The notes under the pieces are model-generated. The model saw only the letters and a list, made by a program, of their open reading frames with translations. It ran no database searches and was not told the origin of the DNA. A DNA stretch of 64,000 nucleotides, from NCBI GenBank assembly GCA_947493215.1, contig CANLQE010000003.1, positions 1-64,000 of the forward strand, written 5' to 3'. Of the stretch, positions 1 through 9,402 are shown in pieces. This DNA is from an uncultured Sphingomonadaceae bacterium (lineage in GTDB: Bacteria > Pseudomonadota > Alphaproteobacteria > Sphingomonadales > Sphingomonadaceae). Position 1 is the first letter of the stretch. Each line of letters begins with the position of its first letter. Position numbers and translations under genes: made by a program.

Positions 1-106
1 ATTGGCGGCAATATCGCAAAAGGAGCCAAGCAACCCGGTCGATTGAAGTAACGCCGACACCAATAACCGAACCGGAATATGTGATCGGCCGGGAAGCCTA
101 TTGCCG
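1..106 (+). other. possible 3' end of an upstream gene
   Basis: Two forward frames are open from the window edge, one stopping at 49-51 and one at 108-110. The first would end a protein in ...NIAKGAKQPGRLK and leaves a normal gap to the convergent gene at 107; the second would overlap that gene's stop codon. Nothing can be recognised from so few residues, so this only records that a forward gene may enter from the left. Confidence 0.25.
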
Positions 107-1054
107 CTAAGACGCCTTTGCATGACGGTATTTGCGGATCCAGCGAACCAGAGCAAACGCCAGGAGCAAGATAACCAAACCGGCAATTGTCGCTGGTATC
201 GGAAACGACCGTATCAGCCAAATAAGAGAGAAGCCGCCGCTAGAAGCCGCCGCCGCAGGCGCTTTGATGTCATTGAGGCGCCAATCATAATCGGTAAAGC
301 CGATGTCTATATCACCATCAACCAGACTCTCCGTCTGCACAGCTGTCAGATCAAGACTGTCGGCATAAAGCGCCAGAAAGTCTTCCAATGTATCGGCGCC
401 GCGCCAGCCCTGTTCAAAATCATCGCGATACCAGTCGAAAATGCTGGATACAGCGAGCCCGTCCGCGTCCAGCCTGTTACGCGTGCGGTCTGTCAAAAAA
501 GCCTTGGTCGCGCTTTCTAGCTGTTGATCGAGCGTTGCTGCTTCAAATGGTTTGTCGATAAGCGCTGGACAGCCGATACTGGCACAATTGACCGCGAAAT
601 GGATACGTGGTTCATTATATCGACCGCTACCTCGGATCATTTCATGTTCAATCTCGTCAAGCGAACGTGTCCCGCCCAGAAAAGGAATGAACTTTTTTTG
701 CCAAGGGGATGTCGTAATCGTCCCAAGCTCGCGAATGGAGTTCACATCAGGATAGCTATCGACGATTAGCTCCACGGTCCAAGCATTGTAAGCGTTGATG
801 AGAAACGCAAGCTGTTCTTCCGTCGCCCAGCTGTCGAATGTCGTTTGATCGATTGATTCCAAGGCCACCAAATAGGATTTGAGTTGTGATCGCTCGAGTT
901 TGAACTGCTCGTAATCGACGGTTGAAATCGCACCATTATCTGACGAACTAACATGGCGTTCAACCATCTGTCCCCAAGCACTATGATCAAAATTCTGGGC
1001 CATCGCCGGAGTGACAATGAACAGAGATAATATGCTGAATATACGAACTATCAT
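107..1054 (-). CDS. DUF547 domain-containing exported protein
   Basis: 315-aa protein with an N-terminal signal peptide (hydrophobic to about residue 19, ending PAMAQ) and a hydrophobic C-terminal segment (about residues 285-305) followed by a basic tail, so it is probably anchored in the membrane with the body in the periplasm. The middle matches the DUF547 family: the run LINAYNAW near residue 85, then the FAVNCASIGCP motif near 153 with its two cysteines and the DWYRDDF segment near 207. The biochemical role of DUF547 proteins is unknown; some have been likened to papain-type enzymes, which is not established. It stands alone, divergent from the MFS gene at 1307. Confidence 0.85.
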   Translation of the reverse strand: MIVRIFSILSLFIVTPAMAQNFDHSAWGQMVERHVSSSDNGAISTVDYEQFKLERSQLKSYLVALESIDQTTFDSWATEEQLAFLINAYNAWTVELIVDSYPDVNSIRELGTITTSPWQKKFIPFLGGTRSLDEIEHEMIRGSGRYNEPRIHFAVNCASIGCPALIDKPFEAATLDQQLESATKAFLTDRTRNRLDADGLAVSSIFDWYRDDFEQGWRGADTLEDFLALYADSLDLTAVQTESLVDGDIDIGFTDYDWRLNDIKAPAAAASSGGFSLIWLIRSFPIPATIAGLVILLLAFALVRWIRKYRHAKAS

Positions 1055-1306
1055 TGTCGTCCTTTCTCGGATTCACATTCAGGTATGTTTCGGAGAAAAG
1101 CTAGCAAAGGTTACAGAAAGCGGAACTGCACCAGATGCAAAGATCATCTCATGCCCGCTAGGAGACCAAGGCGGACGCTAATGATGTGGGAGCTCAAGTC
1201 CAAAATCAGAAAATGATAATGGAATATACAATGGTGAAAAATTCGGTATCGTATCGAAAACCGCCATGCGTAAAAATTGGCGAGAAAATATTATAGGAGT
1301 CTGGAT

Positions 1307-2791
1307 TTGGCTGAAGCTACAGCGAGCACCGTTTCGCATGCCGACAACGGTGGAGCCCCTGAAACGGGATATGGCAGCCGAAATTATCGAAAATATATAT
1401 TGGGGATGTTGCTGACAGTTTACATCTTCAATTTCATCGACCGCACGATAATCAACATTCTGACAGAACCCATCAAGGAATCCTTCGGGGTCGAGGACTG
1501 GCAAATGGGACTGCTTGGCGGTCCTGCTTTTGCGATCCTTTATACGTTTGTTGGCATTCCTATCGCCCGTTTCTCGGAAAAACATCATCGCGTCTGGATC
1601 ATTGCTGGTTCGGTCGCGCTTTGGAGTCTGATGACTGCCTTGTGTGGGTTTGCGACCAGTTTCATCGCGCTGTTCATTTTCCGTATCGGGGTAAGCATCG
1701 GGGAAGCAGGGTGCTCGCCGCCAGCCAATTCCATTATCGCCGATTATTTCGTCCCTACCGAACGCTCAACAGCGGTTTCGGTCTATGCTCTGGGTATTCC
1801 GCTTGGCGGCATGGTGGCCTATGTTTTTGGCGGTTTTATTGTCGGCAATCTTGATGGTGCGACCGTCGGGGCGATGCTGGCCAGTTGGAATTGGACCTGG
1901 GCTGTTAATCTATTGGATTGGCAAAATATCGAAGGGTGGCGCGTCGCTTTTGTCGTGGTCGGCATTCCCGGCATCATTGTTGCGATGATCGTAAAAATGA
2001 CGATCAAGGAACCCCCGCGCGGCTATACAGATCCGCCCGAGATGCAAAACAAAGAGCAAGTCGGCTTCCGCGAAGTTCTCAAGATTTTATCCAAAAAACC
2101 ATCCTATTGGCATGTGACCATGGGCGTCACCATTGCCTCGTTCGTCAACTATGGGGTGGGCCAATTTTTCGTATCCTTCCTGATCCGTACCCATGACATG
2201 TCGATATTCGATGCATCGGTGAAAATCGCCATGGCGCTGGCCGTCATGGCCTCCATTGGAACTTATATGTCGGGATTTCTCGCGGACAAATATGCCAAGC
2301 GCTTCCCCAAGGCCTTGGCGTTTATTCCGATGTTTGCTTTGCTGGGCGTCATACCGATGCACGTAACCGGTTATTTGGCGGAATCCTTATGGGTGGCTGT
2401 GCCGCTTATGATGGTCGGTCAAATGCTGCTCTATACCTATCTTTGCCCGCTTTATGCTGTGCCAAGTGGTGTGGTCGATAGCAGGATGAGAGCAACGGCC
2501 GTCGCTGTTACCTTGTTCATCGTAAACTTGCTCGGCTATGGTCTTGGGCCGCCGTTAATAGGCGGGCTATCGACGATATTAAATGCGACATTCCTGTCAG
2601 GGATTGATCCCGCACTCAGCTTGGAGGCATGTAAAGGATCCGATCTCGCGGCTGCTGCTCAAACCGCTTGTGAATCCGCGAATGCTGACGGGCTTCAGTG
2701 GTCGATGATCATATTCAAATGTCTCTATATATGGTCTGTTTTTCACTTCTATATGGCAAGCCGGACCATCCAGCGGGACATGGGGCGTTAG
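1307..2791 (+). CDS. MFS transporter, spinster-like
   Basis: Major facilitator superfamily permease of about 494 aa with twelve hydrophobic segments. The first loop carries the charged pattern FNFIDRTIINIL, and the loop after TM2 has the motif-A-like ARFSEKHHR. A GEAGCSPPANSIIADYF segment in TM4-5 is typical of the spinster-like MFS proteins that are common in sphingomonads, often near degradation genes. The substrate cannot be read from sequence. No ATG fits: AGGAG at 1295-1299 lies seven bases before a TTG at 1307, which I take as start; a TTG at 1277 would add ten residues. The gene is monocistronic, divergent from the DUF547 gene. Confidence 0.88.
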   Translation: MAEATASTVSHADNGGAPETGYGSRNYRKYILGMLLTVYIFNFIDRTIINILTEPIKESFGVEDWQMGLLGGPAFAILYTFVGIPIARFSEKHHRVWIIAGSVALWSLMTALCGFATSFIALFIFRIGVSIGEAGCSPPANSIIADYFVPTERSTAVSVYALGIPLGGMVAYVFGGFIVGNLDGATVGAMLASWNWTWAVNLLDWQNIEGWRVAFVVVGIPGIIVAMIVKMTIKEPPRGYTDPPEMQNKEQVGFREVLKILSKKPSYWHVTMGVTIASFVNYGVGQFFVSFLIRTHDMSIFDASVKIAMALAVMASIGTYMSGFLADKYAKRFPKALAFIPMFALLGVIPMHVTGYLAESLWVAVPLMMVGQMLLYTYLCPLYAVPSGVVDSRMRATAVAVTLFIVNLLGYGLGPPLIGGLSTILNATFLSGIDPALSLEACKGSDLAAAAQTACESANADGLQWSMIIFKCLYIWSVFHFYMASRTIQRDMGR

Positions 2792-2908
2792 TATTTAGGT
2801 GGGTCGCAATATTGGAATGGAATCTGGCACTATAACGCCGCTGTTGACCGTTTGGCGGGCATCGGTTTTCGATAGTGCATAATATTGTCTATCAAGGTGA
2901 ACCCGCAC

Positions 2909-3262
2909 TCACCACCACCCGGTAATCTCCATCCCCAGCGCCACAAACGCATAGCCGAGCACGCCATATAATAAGGCGCGGAATACCGGATAAGGGAGGC
3001 GGGCTTTGTGGGGATAGCCTTGCGGATAGATCACTGTGATCCGATCGCCGATGACCGGCGTGGGGAAGGGGGTGTAGACCTTGTCGCGGACCTCCAAAAA
3101 GGTGCCGCTCTCGTCCGCAAAGAGGAAGACCGGATTATAGAGAGTTGCGCCCTTTTCCGACCGGCGGTCGTGGCGAACGATTTTTGCGGATGCGCGGCGG
3201 ACCGGATTGCGCAGAAACGGCAAATCAGCGCGCAGCGTGAGCGCCAGTCCCGTACCTGCCAA
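2909..3262 (-). CDS. DUF3592 domain protein, start uncertain
   Basis: Small membrane protein with the DUF3592 pattern: a beta-rich extracytoplasmic middle (SAKIVRHDRR, YNPVFLFADESGTF, IGDRITVIYPQG) and a C-terminal membrane helix (about the last 25 residues). Family members usually also begin with a membrane helix. The TTG at 3262 would cut that helix in half, while the same frame stays open upstream to 3307 and encodes IETVILWIGLALAG, a good helix. No ATG, GTG or TTG is present there, so either an ATT/ATC start is used or the N-terminus is decayed. Function unknown. It is convergent with the MFS gene. Confidence 0.7.
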   Translation of the reverse strand: MAGTGLALTLRADLPFLRNPVRRASAKIVRHDRRSEKGATLYNPVFLFADESGTFLEVRDKVYTPFPTPVIGDRITVIYPQGYPHKARLPYPVFRALLYGVLGYAFVALGMEITGWW

Positions 3263-3392
3263 GGCCAGACCAATCCAGAGAATGACTGTTTCGATTGCGC
3301 GGGGCTAGCATTGTTTTTTTGGCTTGTTAAGGTGATGGTTGCCTAAGCTTCTCCCGTGAAGGAGAAGGGGCCACTAGGGGAGAGACTATCCA

Positions 3393-3770
3393 ATGACCGC
3401 TTTTCGTATCGCGACCATCATTTTCGCTTTCATTCCACTTTATTTCGGGGTGACCGGAATCTGGCTTGGGGCGGCGCAGTTAATGGGCGGCGAGCCGTTC
3501 GCTAACGCGATGGACAATCAGTTTCGCTATCTCTCTGGTGTCTATATCGGCATCGCGGCGATGCTGTTCTACTCCGCTGGCGATGTTATTGGGCGGGCTT
3601 TGGTCTTTCGGATGGCGGTGCTTGCCGTATTTATTGGCGGTCTTGGGCGCGTGGTTTCTTACTTGAGTGTAGGTGAGCCGCCGGCCCAGCTATTCGCCGG
3701 TATGGTGCTGGAGCTGATCGCGCCGGTTTTCATCCTGTGGCAGGCAAAGGTGATTGGTAAGGCGGCTTAA
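3393..3770 (+). CDS. DUF4345 family membrane protein
   Basis: 125-aa protein of four hydrophobic segments (about residues 7-29, 45-65, 72-92 and 98-119) with the DUF4345 pattern, including MDNQFRYLSGVYIG after the first helix. The family has no known role. A purine-rich GGGGAGAG lies upstream of ATG 3393. It is divergent from the DUF3592 gene, with about 80-130 bp between the starts. Both are small membrane proteins, but a shared function is not supported by anything visible. Confidence 0.85.
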   Translation: MTAFRIATIIFAFIPLYFGVTGIWLGAAQLMGGEPFANAMDNQFRYLSGVYIGIAAMLFYSAGDVIGRALVFRMAVLAVFIGGLGRVVSYLSVGEPPAQLFAGMVLELIAPVFILWQAKVIGKAA

Positions 3771-3932
3771 GCGACCCCCGCAAAACGCGTCTGGTCGTTC
3801 GCCATCTGACACGTGCTTTGCCGCCTTATTTGACGTGCGCTTACGAAAGGCGCATCCTCACCCATGCCGCTGCAACAGGCAACAGGACAGAGCGGCAATT
3901 TCCCAAGGGGGCATAACCCAAAGGAGAGTGTA

Positions 3933-4136
3933 ATGACTGTAGCAAGAGTGACCGAAATTATTTCCGGATCAACCAACTCCATCGAGGATGCGGTGAACGA
4001 GGGCGTTGCCCGTGCGTCGCAAACGCTGAAAAATGTTCAGTCCGCTTGGGTCAAGGATATCAAGACCGTGATAACCGACGGCAAAGTGACCGAATGGCGC
4101 ACGACGTTGGCAGTGACCTTTTTGCTGGAAGATTAG
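3933..4136 (+). CDS. dodecin family protein
   Basis: 67-aa protein matching the dodecin family: VARVTEIISGSTNSIEDAVN, then RASQTLKNVQSAWVKDI and GKVTEWRTTLAVTFLLED. Dodecins form hollow dodecamers that store or buffer flavins, stacking them on a conserved tryptophan; the likely residue here is the Trp of SAWVKD. ATG 3933 is preceded by AAGGAGAG at 3921-3928, a strong ribosome site, and fits the family length; an upstream in-frame ATG at 3864 would add 23 unrelated residues. Single-gene unit. Confidence 0.9.
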   Translation: MTVARVTEIISGSTNSIEDAVNEGVARASQTLKNVQSAWVKDIKTVITDGKVTEWRTTLAVTFLLED

Positions 4137-4173
4137 ACCTTCTTGAAAATTGCAGCCGCCGTTGGACGGCGCG

Positions 4174-4647
4174 CTAATCTACTATCCCGTTCTGATAGAC
4201 GGTCGTGCGCCGGCCATTGCGGATGACGCGCTTGGCAGTCAGTTCCTGATTGCGATAGGGTTCGCGGTAGGACACGTGAACCCAGCCGCTGGCCGGCACG
4301 CCGCGCTGGTAAAATTCCAGGATCAGCTGGTCATAGTTGAGCCGGCGTTCCATCCATTGGCAGACGCGTAGATTGTCGATGCCCGCAATCTCAAAATCTG
4401 CCGCTTCGCCTTTAGCATGCTGTGAACTGCGCGATCCTCGAATGGCGCGATTGACGGCGGGTGAGCGATAGCCAGAGGAAATCAGCACCGGGCGGCCGTA
4501 ATTCGCGCGCAGGGGCTCCAGCACCTTTTCGCAAAGCAGCTTCAACGCTGCGATCTCCGCAGGTCCGGGCGTGTTGTCCAGCATCAGCCGCGTCGCTGTC
4601 TGCGACTGGGTAAATTCGCTGAGGTGGAAATTGGGGCTGAGTTTCAT
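4174..4647 (-). CDS. M15-family peptidase (Peptidase_M15_3-like)
   Basis: 157-aa protein similar to phage-type D-Ala-D-Ala carboxypeptidases/endolysins of family M15. Visible zinc-site pieces are SQHAKGEAADFE (His and Asp ligands) and GWVHVSY (third His), with ISSGYRSPAVNRAIRG ahead of them. Such enzymes cut peptide cross-links of peptidoglycan. There is no signal peptide, as in many phage-derived members. Start taken at ATG 4647 (MKLSPNFHLSEF), the usual N-terminus of this family; the frame continues 12 codons further. No other phage gene is adjacent. Confidence 0.85.
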   Translation of the reverse strand: MKLSPNFHLSEFTQSQTATRLMLDNTPGPAEIAALKLLCEKVLEPLRANYGRPVLISSGYRSPAVNRAIRGSRSSQHAKGEAADFEIAGIDNLRVCQWMERRLNYDQLILEFYQRGVPASGWVHVSYREPYRNQELTAKRVIRNGRRTTVYQNGIVD

Positions 4648-4704
4648 GAGGCGAATGTGCGAGCGGGGCAGGGTCGGTGTCAAGTGGCGGAAGTTATAAC
4701 GGTC

Positions 4705-5046
4705 TCAGTTATCGGTAAAAAATTCAGGAAACTTCCGTTTGATTAGCGCCACCAACACTGTGTCCATGAAGGTATATTTGTCAGCTATCCCAAGTACTCG
4801 GACGGGTTTTTTCGAGAGCAAAGATCTAAATTGCTGGGTCACTTTCTTGTGATGCTCACGTTCCATGACATGGACCTCATCTGCCCATTCTACAAGGTCA
4901 CCAGAAAGCGGTGTCTCGGCGTCATTATTCGTGCCTGCGGAGATGGCTTCGACGCCGCTCACTTCATTTAGAACGGCTTCAGCGGTCGGGCTGCGCCATT
5001 GGTTGCGAGAACAGATGAACAGAAGTCTTCGTGGGCGTTCGCTCAC
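4705..5046 (-). CDS. low-molecular-weight protein tyrosine phosphatase-like
   Basis: 113-aa protein with the phosphatase loop near its N-terminus: CSRNQWRS at residues 12-19, a C-x5-R-S signature with Cys12 as expected nucleophile and Arg18 binding phosphate. It resembles the short predicted tyrosine phosphatases (COG4551 type) rather than classical 150-aa LMW-PTPs, which carry a C-terminal DPY motif not seen here. The GTG start at 5046 overlaps the uvrA stop as GTGA, so it is probably translated from the uvrA message. The partner protein is unknown. Confidence 0.8.
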   Translation of the reverse strand: MSERPRRLLFICSRNQWRSPTAEAVLNEVSGVEAISAGTNNDAETPLSGDLVEWADEVHVMEREHHKKVTQQFRSLLSKKPVRVLGIADKYTFMDTVLVALIKRKFPEFFTDN

Positions 5047-7955
5047 TTCGCCAGCATGTCCTTCAGATAACCACCGGTAAAGCTGCCCTTGACCTTCGCC
5101 ACCTGTTCCGGCGTGCCCTCCGCAACAACTTCACCGCCGCGCACGCCTCCTTCGGGGCCGAGGTCGAGTATATGGTCAGCGGTCTTGATGACGTCGAGAT
5201 TATGCTCAATCACCACAACGCTATTGCCTTGCTCGACCAGTTGGTGGAGCACTTGCAGCAGCTTGCGGACATCCTCGAAATGGAGACCGGTTGTCGGCTC
5301 GTCGAGAATATAGAGCGTTTGTCCAGTTGAGCGTTTGGAAAGCTCCTTGGCGAGCTTCACCCGCTGGGCTTCGCCGCCTGAGAGCGTCGTCGCTTGTTGG
5401 CCGACCTTTATGTATCCAAGCCCCACTTCATAGAGCATCGCCATCTTGTCGCGGATCGGTGGGACCGCCTTGAAGAAGCTCACCGCATCCTCGACCGTCA
5501 TGTCGAGTATGTCGGCAATCGACTTGCCCTTGAACTTCACCTCCAGTGTTTCGCGATTATAGCGTTTGCCGTTGCATTCCTCGCAAGTCACATAGACGTC
5601 GGGCAGGAAGTGCATTTCAATCTTGATCAGTCCGTCGCCGCGACACACTTCGCAGCGTCCACCCTTCACGTTAAAGCTAAACCGCCCCGGTTTATAACCG
5701 CGCGCCGCTGCTTCGGGCAGGCCGGCAAACCAGTCGCGGATATTGGTGAACGCGCCGGTATAGGTCGCTGGGTTGGATCGCGGTGTGCGGCCAATGGGTG
5801 ACTGATCGATGTCGATCACCTTGTCGCAATATTGCAGGCCGGTTATCTTGTCATGCTTGCCCGCGATGATCCGCGCGCCATTCAACGTCCGGGCTGCCGA
5901 GGCATAAAGCGTGTCGATGATCAGTGATGATTTGCCGGAGCCCGACAGGCCGGTAATGCAGGTAAAGGTACCCAACGGGATCGATGCGGTGACATTTTGC
6001 AGGTTATTCGCGGTTGCGCCATGGACGGTGAGCTTCTTGCCATTGCCTTTGCGGCGCTTGGCTGGAACTTCAATCTCCCGTGTACCATTTAGGTACGCTG
6101 CGGTGAGCGATTTCTTGGATTTCAGGATCTGCTTGAGCGTACCTTCTGCGACAACCTCTCCGCCACGGATACCCGCTCCGGGCCCCATGTCGACGACATA
6201 ATCCGCTGTGCGTATAGCGTCTTCATCATGTTCGACGACAATCACGGTATTGCCAAGATCGCGGAGGCGCTTGAGCGTTGTCAGCAATCGGTCATTATCG
6301 CGCTGGTGTAAGCCGATGCTTGGTTCATCCAAAACATATAGAACGCCGCTTAATCCTGAACCTATTTGGCTCGCTAGGCGGATGCGTTGGCTTTCTCCGC
6401 CGGATAAGGTACCGCTGGTCCGATCGAGATTGAGATAATCAAGCCCGACATTGTTGAGGAAGCCAAGCCGTTCAATAATCTCTTTCAGGATAGGTTCGGC
6501 AATCTGCTTCTGTGTCTTGTCGAGCTGGTCCGCAAGGCCGTTGAAGAAGGCGAGGGCATCACCAACGCTGCGCCGGGTCGGGATACTGATATCCTCGCCC
6601 GCGATCTTGACGGCTAGCGCCTCGGGCTTGAGCCGCGCGCCGAGGCAGACTTCGCAGGGCGCCGCCGCCTGAAACTTGGCCAGTTCTTCGCGCATCCATG
6701 CGCTTTCGGTTTGTAGCATCCGGCGCATCAAATTGCCGACGACACCTTCAAACGGCTTCTTCACCTCATAGCTTTTGCGCCCGTCCTGAAAACGGAGAGT
6801 CACGGGAAGACCCTGCGTGCCGTTGAGGACAATGTCGCGGTGATGCTCAGACAGGTCTTGCCACGGCGTATCCAGCGAAAACTCAAAATGCTTCGCAAGG
6901 CTACCCAGAACCTGCATATAATAAGGGCTTGGCGGATTGGACTTAGCCCATGGCACGACGGCACCCTTCTTTATGGACAGCGCCGGATTGGGTACGACCA
7001 GCTGCGTGTCGAAATGCAGCTTTTCACCCAGGCCATCACAGGCGGGGCAAGCGCCTTGCGGTGCGTTGAACGAGAAGAGCCGCGGCGCGATTTCTTCAAT
7101 CGTGAAGCCGCTCACCGGACAGGCAAAGCGTTCGGAAAACACGATGCGGTTGTCGGGCAAGCCGGTGCCCTTCATCTTCGTTCCGGTTGCCGCTTCATCA
7201 CGACCGGGGACAACACCCTCAGCCAGATCAACAAAAGCCAGTCCGTCAGAGAGCCGCAGCGCTGTTTCGAAACTATCGGCCAGCCGGGTTTCCATACCCT
7301 CTTTATTGTCGGTCTCCGCCCGCACGACCAGACGGTCGACGACCACTTCAATGTCATGCTTCAGCTTCTTGTCGAGCTTGGGCGTTTCCTCGATATCGTA
7401 AAATTCGCCATCGACGCGAACACGGGTAAAGCCTGCTTTCTGCCACTCGAGCAATTCTTTACGATATTCCCCTTTGCGCCCGCGTACGACCGGCGCAAGC
7501 AGATAGAATCTAGTTTTCTCTGGCAGCGCCATGACCCGGTCGACCATCTGCGACACGGTCTGGGCGGTAATCGGTTCTCCAGTCGCTGGCGAATAAGGCA
7601 CGCCCGCGCGCGCCCAGAGCAGCCGCATATAATCGTAAATTTCGGTAACCGTCGCGACGGTCGAACGCGGATTGCGCGAGGTCGTCTTCTGCTCGATCGA
7701 GATGGCAGGCGACAGGCCTTCAATATGTTCGACATCCGGCTTTTGCATCATCTCCAGAAACTGGCGTGCATAAGCGGAGAGCGATTCGACATAGCGCCGC
7801 TGGCCCTCGGCATAGATGGTATCGAACGCAAGGCTCGACTTACCGCTGCCGGAAAGTCCGGTAATGACGATCAATTTGTCGCGGGGAAGGTCGATATCGA
7901 CGCCCTTGAGATTATGCTCCCGGGCGCCTTTCACTTTAATATGGGTAAGGCTCAT
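5043..7955 (-). CDS. uvrA: excinuclease ABC subunit A
   Basis: 970-aa UvrA, the damage-sensing ATPase of nucleotide excision repair that loads UvrB. Both ABC modules are complete: Walker [15 protein letters not shown] near residue 32 and [14 protein letters not shown] in the second half, signatures [12 protein letters not shown] and [12 protein letters not shown], and Walker [11 protein letters not shown] and [10 protein letters not shown]. Two zinc modules are visible, one with CPVSGF...CPACDGLG and one with CEVCRGDG...[11 protein letters not shown] LexA-type site lies 58 bp upstream (8013-8027), fitting SOS control. The tyrosine phosphatase-like gene follows with a 4-base overlap. Confidence 0.98.
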   Translation of the reverse strand: MSLTHIKVKGAREHNLKGVDIDLPRDKLIVITGLSGSGKSSLAFDTIYAEGQRRYVESLSAYARQFLEMMQKPDVEHIEGLSPAISIEQKTTSRNPRSTVATVTEIYDYMRLLWARAGVPYSPATGEPITAQTVSQMVDRVMALPEKTRFYLLAPVVRGRKGEYRKELLEWQKAGFTRVRVDGEFYDIEETPKLDKKLKHDIEVVVDRLVVRAETDNKEGMETRLADSFETALRLSDGLAFVDLAEGVVPGRDEAATGTKMKGTGLPDNRIVFSERFACPVSGFTIEEIAPRLFSFNAPQGACPACDGLGEKLHFDTQLVVPNPALSIKKGAVVPWAKSNPPSPYYMQVLGSLAKHFEFSLDTPWQDLSEHHRDIVLNGTQGLPVTLRFQDGRKSYEVKKPFEGVVGNLMRRMLQTESAWMREELAKFQAAAPCEVCLGARLKPEALAVKIAGEDISIPTRRSVGDALAFFNGLADQLDKTQKQIAEPILKEIIERLGFLNNVGLDYLNLDRTSGTLSGGESQRIRLASQIGSGLSGVLYVLDEPSIGLHQRDNDRLLTTLKRLRDLGNTVIVVEHDEDAIRTADYVVDMGPGAGIRGGEVVAEGTLKQILKSKKSLTAAYLNGTREIEVPAKRRKGNGKKLTVHGATANNLQNVTASIPLGTFTCITGLSGSGKSSLIIDTLYASAARTLNGARIIAGKHDKITGLQYCDKVIDIDQSPIGRTPRSNPATYTGAFTNIRDWFAGLPEAAARGYKPGRFSFNVKGGRCEVCRGDGLIKIEMHFLPDVYVTCEECNGKRYNRETLEVKFKGKSIADILDMTVEDAVSFFKAVPPIRDKMAMLYEVGLGYIKVGQQATTLSGGEAQRVKLAKELSKRSTGQTLYILDEPTTGLHFEDVRKLLQVLHQLVEQGNSVVVIEHNLDVIKTADHILDLGPEGGVRGGEVVAEGTPEQVAKVKGSFTGGYLKDMLAK

Positions 7956-8012
7956 GTGCGTGCTTTGCCGAAGATGAAGAGGAGAGTCCAGCGGGTCATA
8001 AGGCCGTATTAT

Positions 8013-8027
8013 GTTCTAGTTATGTTC
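8013..8027. promoter_or_regulatory. probable LexA (SOS) operator of uvrA
   Basis: The sequence reads GTTC, seven bases, GTTC. Alphaproteobacterial LexA recognises the direct repeat GTTC-N7-GTTC. The site sits 58 bp before the uvrA start, a classic SOS gene. The repeat reads in the plus direction, opposite to uvrA. Confidence 0.7.
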
Positions 8028-8229
8028 TTTTAGCAAGCGGGTTTGTTTACGAGAGTGTGATGGGCATGGCACGTGGACTATACTGAGACGATCAATGCTG
8101 GAATTGTGGCGGTGCTGTTGAGTCCAAAGAGCGGCAGCAGGGAATGTTTGAAACGCTTCACCAAATGCCCCATTGCACTTTAGCAGTATCACTGTATTAA
8201 TAAAGTAATACAACTGTAGGAGCCTACCT

Positions 8230-9384
8230 TTGAAATATGTTCTATTAATTGGCCCGGCGTTATGTGCAATCGCGCCACTATCCTCGCCCGCTATTGCTGT
8301 CACGGGTCAAGAAAGCCCGTTTTCTAATGAGCAAACTACCCCTGCAGTACAGAATGAAAATCCCACCGACCTCAAGAAAGTCCTCGCCGCCAAATTGCCC
8401 GGCTGGCTCGCTGAATACGATGTGCCGAGTGCGGCCATTGCTTACATCGCGGATGGCAAGATTGCATGGACCCATGTTGCGGGAGAAGCGGAACCGGGTA
8501 AGGCCGCGACGTCGGATACGCTCTACAATATTGCTTCGATGACCAAGCCTCTTGTGGCGGAAACGGTGGTACGGCTGGCTCAGAACGGGGCCTATTCGCT
8601 GGACGAGAGCATGGCCGGTAGCTGGGTTGATCCGGATATAAAATCCGATCCACGGCATAAACTGCTGACGCCGCGCATGGCGCTGGTTCATCGCACCGGC
8701 TTTACCAATTGGCGCTATCAGACCAATGATGTGCTGACCTTCAAAAATGATCCCGATACGCAGTTCGGATATTCGGGAGAGGGTTTCCAATATCTCGCTC
8801 GGTTTGCCGAGAAGAAAATGGACGCGCCGCTGGAAAAGCTGGTGGAGAAACAGATTTTTTTGCCGGCGGGAATGACGCAAACCAGCTTTACGAGAAAGCC
8901 GTGGTTTGAAGGCCGGATCGCGATGTCACGCAACGGCAAGGGCGAGCATGACTATGCGACAGTACGTGAAGGTTGGAACGCAGCGGATGATGTCTGGGCA
9001 ACCGTCGGCGACTATGCGCGGTTCCTAACGTGGGTGATGGATAATCCCGTCAGCGACGAACCGTTGGCGACCTTTTGGACGGCCAAGGAAAATCTCGGCG
9101 GACAGATTTGCGGAGAGGGACGATTGGCGGCAGACGTCTGTCCGAAAAGCCTTGGTTTTGTTGGCGGCTGGAATGTTTATCGAACGGCCGACAGCCTGAT
9201 CGTGATGCATGGAGGCGGCGATGTTGGCGAGCGAACTTTGGGTTTTTTTGATCCGGTTAGTAAAACCGGCGCGGTGATCTTCACTAATGGTGCCAAGGGA
9301 CAGAAAGTGATCCGCGACGTGGTAAAGATATTGTATCCAGACCCCAGTTTTGTTGCGTTTATGAATTTACAGGCTGGAGGATAG
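8230..9384 (+). CDS. serine hydrolase, class C beta-lactamase fold
   Basis: 384-aa exported protein; the signal peptide runs to about residue 23. It belongs to the beta-lactamase/transpeptidase-like family (PF00144): the S-x-x-K catalytic motif is SMTK at residues 103-106, the second motif is YSGEGF near 178 (Tyr present, the usual Asn replaced by Gly), and the third is HGGG near 328. Members include esterases, D-aminopeptidases and penicillin-binding proteins, so the substrate is open. The start is TTG 8230, with TAGGAG about ten bases upstream. Convergent with the sulfatase gene. Confidence 0.85.
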   Translation: MKYVLLIGPALCAIAPLSSPAIAVTGQESPFSNEQTTPAVQNENPTDLKKVLAAKLPGWLAEYDVPSAAIAYIADGKIAWTHVAGEAEPGKAATSDTLYNIASMTKPLVAETVVRLAQNGAYSLDESMAGSWVDPDIKSDPRHKLLTPRMALVHRTGFTNWRYQTNDVLTFKNDPDTQFGYSGEGFQYLARFAEKKMDAPLEKLVEKQIFLPAGMTQTSFTRKPWFEGRIAMSRNGKGEHDYATVREGWNAADDVWATVGDYARFLTWVMDNPVSDEPLATFWTAKENLGGQICGEGRLAADVCPKSLGFVGGWNVYRTADSLIVMHGGGDVGERTLGFFDPVSKTGAVIFTNGAKGQKVIRDVVKILYPDPSFVAFMNLQAGG

Positions 9385-9402
9385 CTACTCGGGCGAAAAA
9401 TT

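Noticed and set aside
4174-4647. prophage signal from the M15 endolysin-like peptidase
   Set aside because: Surrounded by core genes with no structural, holin or integrase gene; such peptidases are common as single chromosomal genes.
6840-8033. 397-codon open frame on the plus strand
   Set aside because: It runs opposite to uvrA, whose motifs are intact across the whole stretch; the long frame is a by-product of uvrA codon use.
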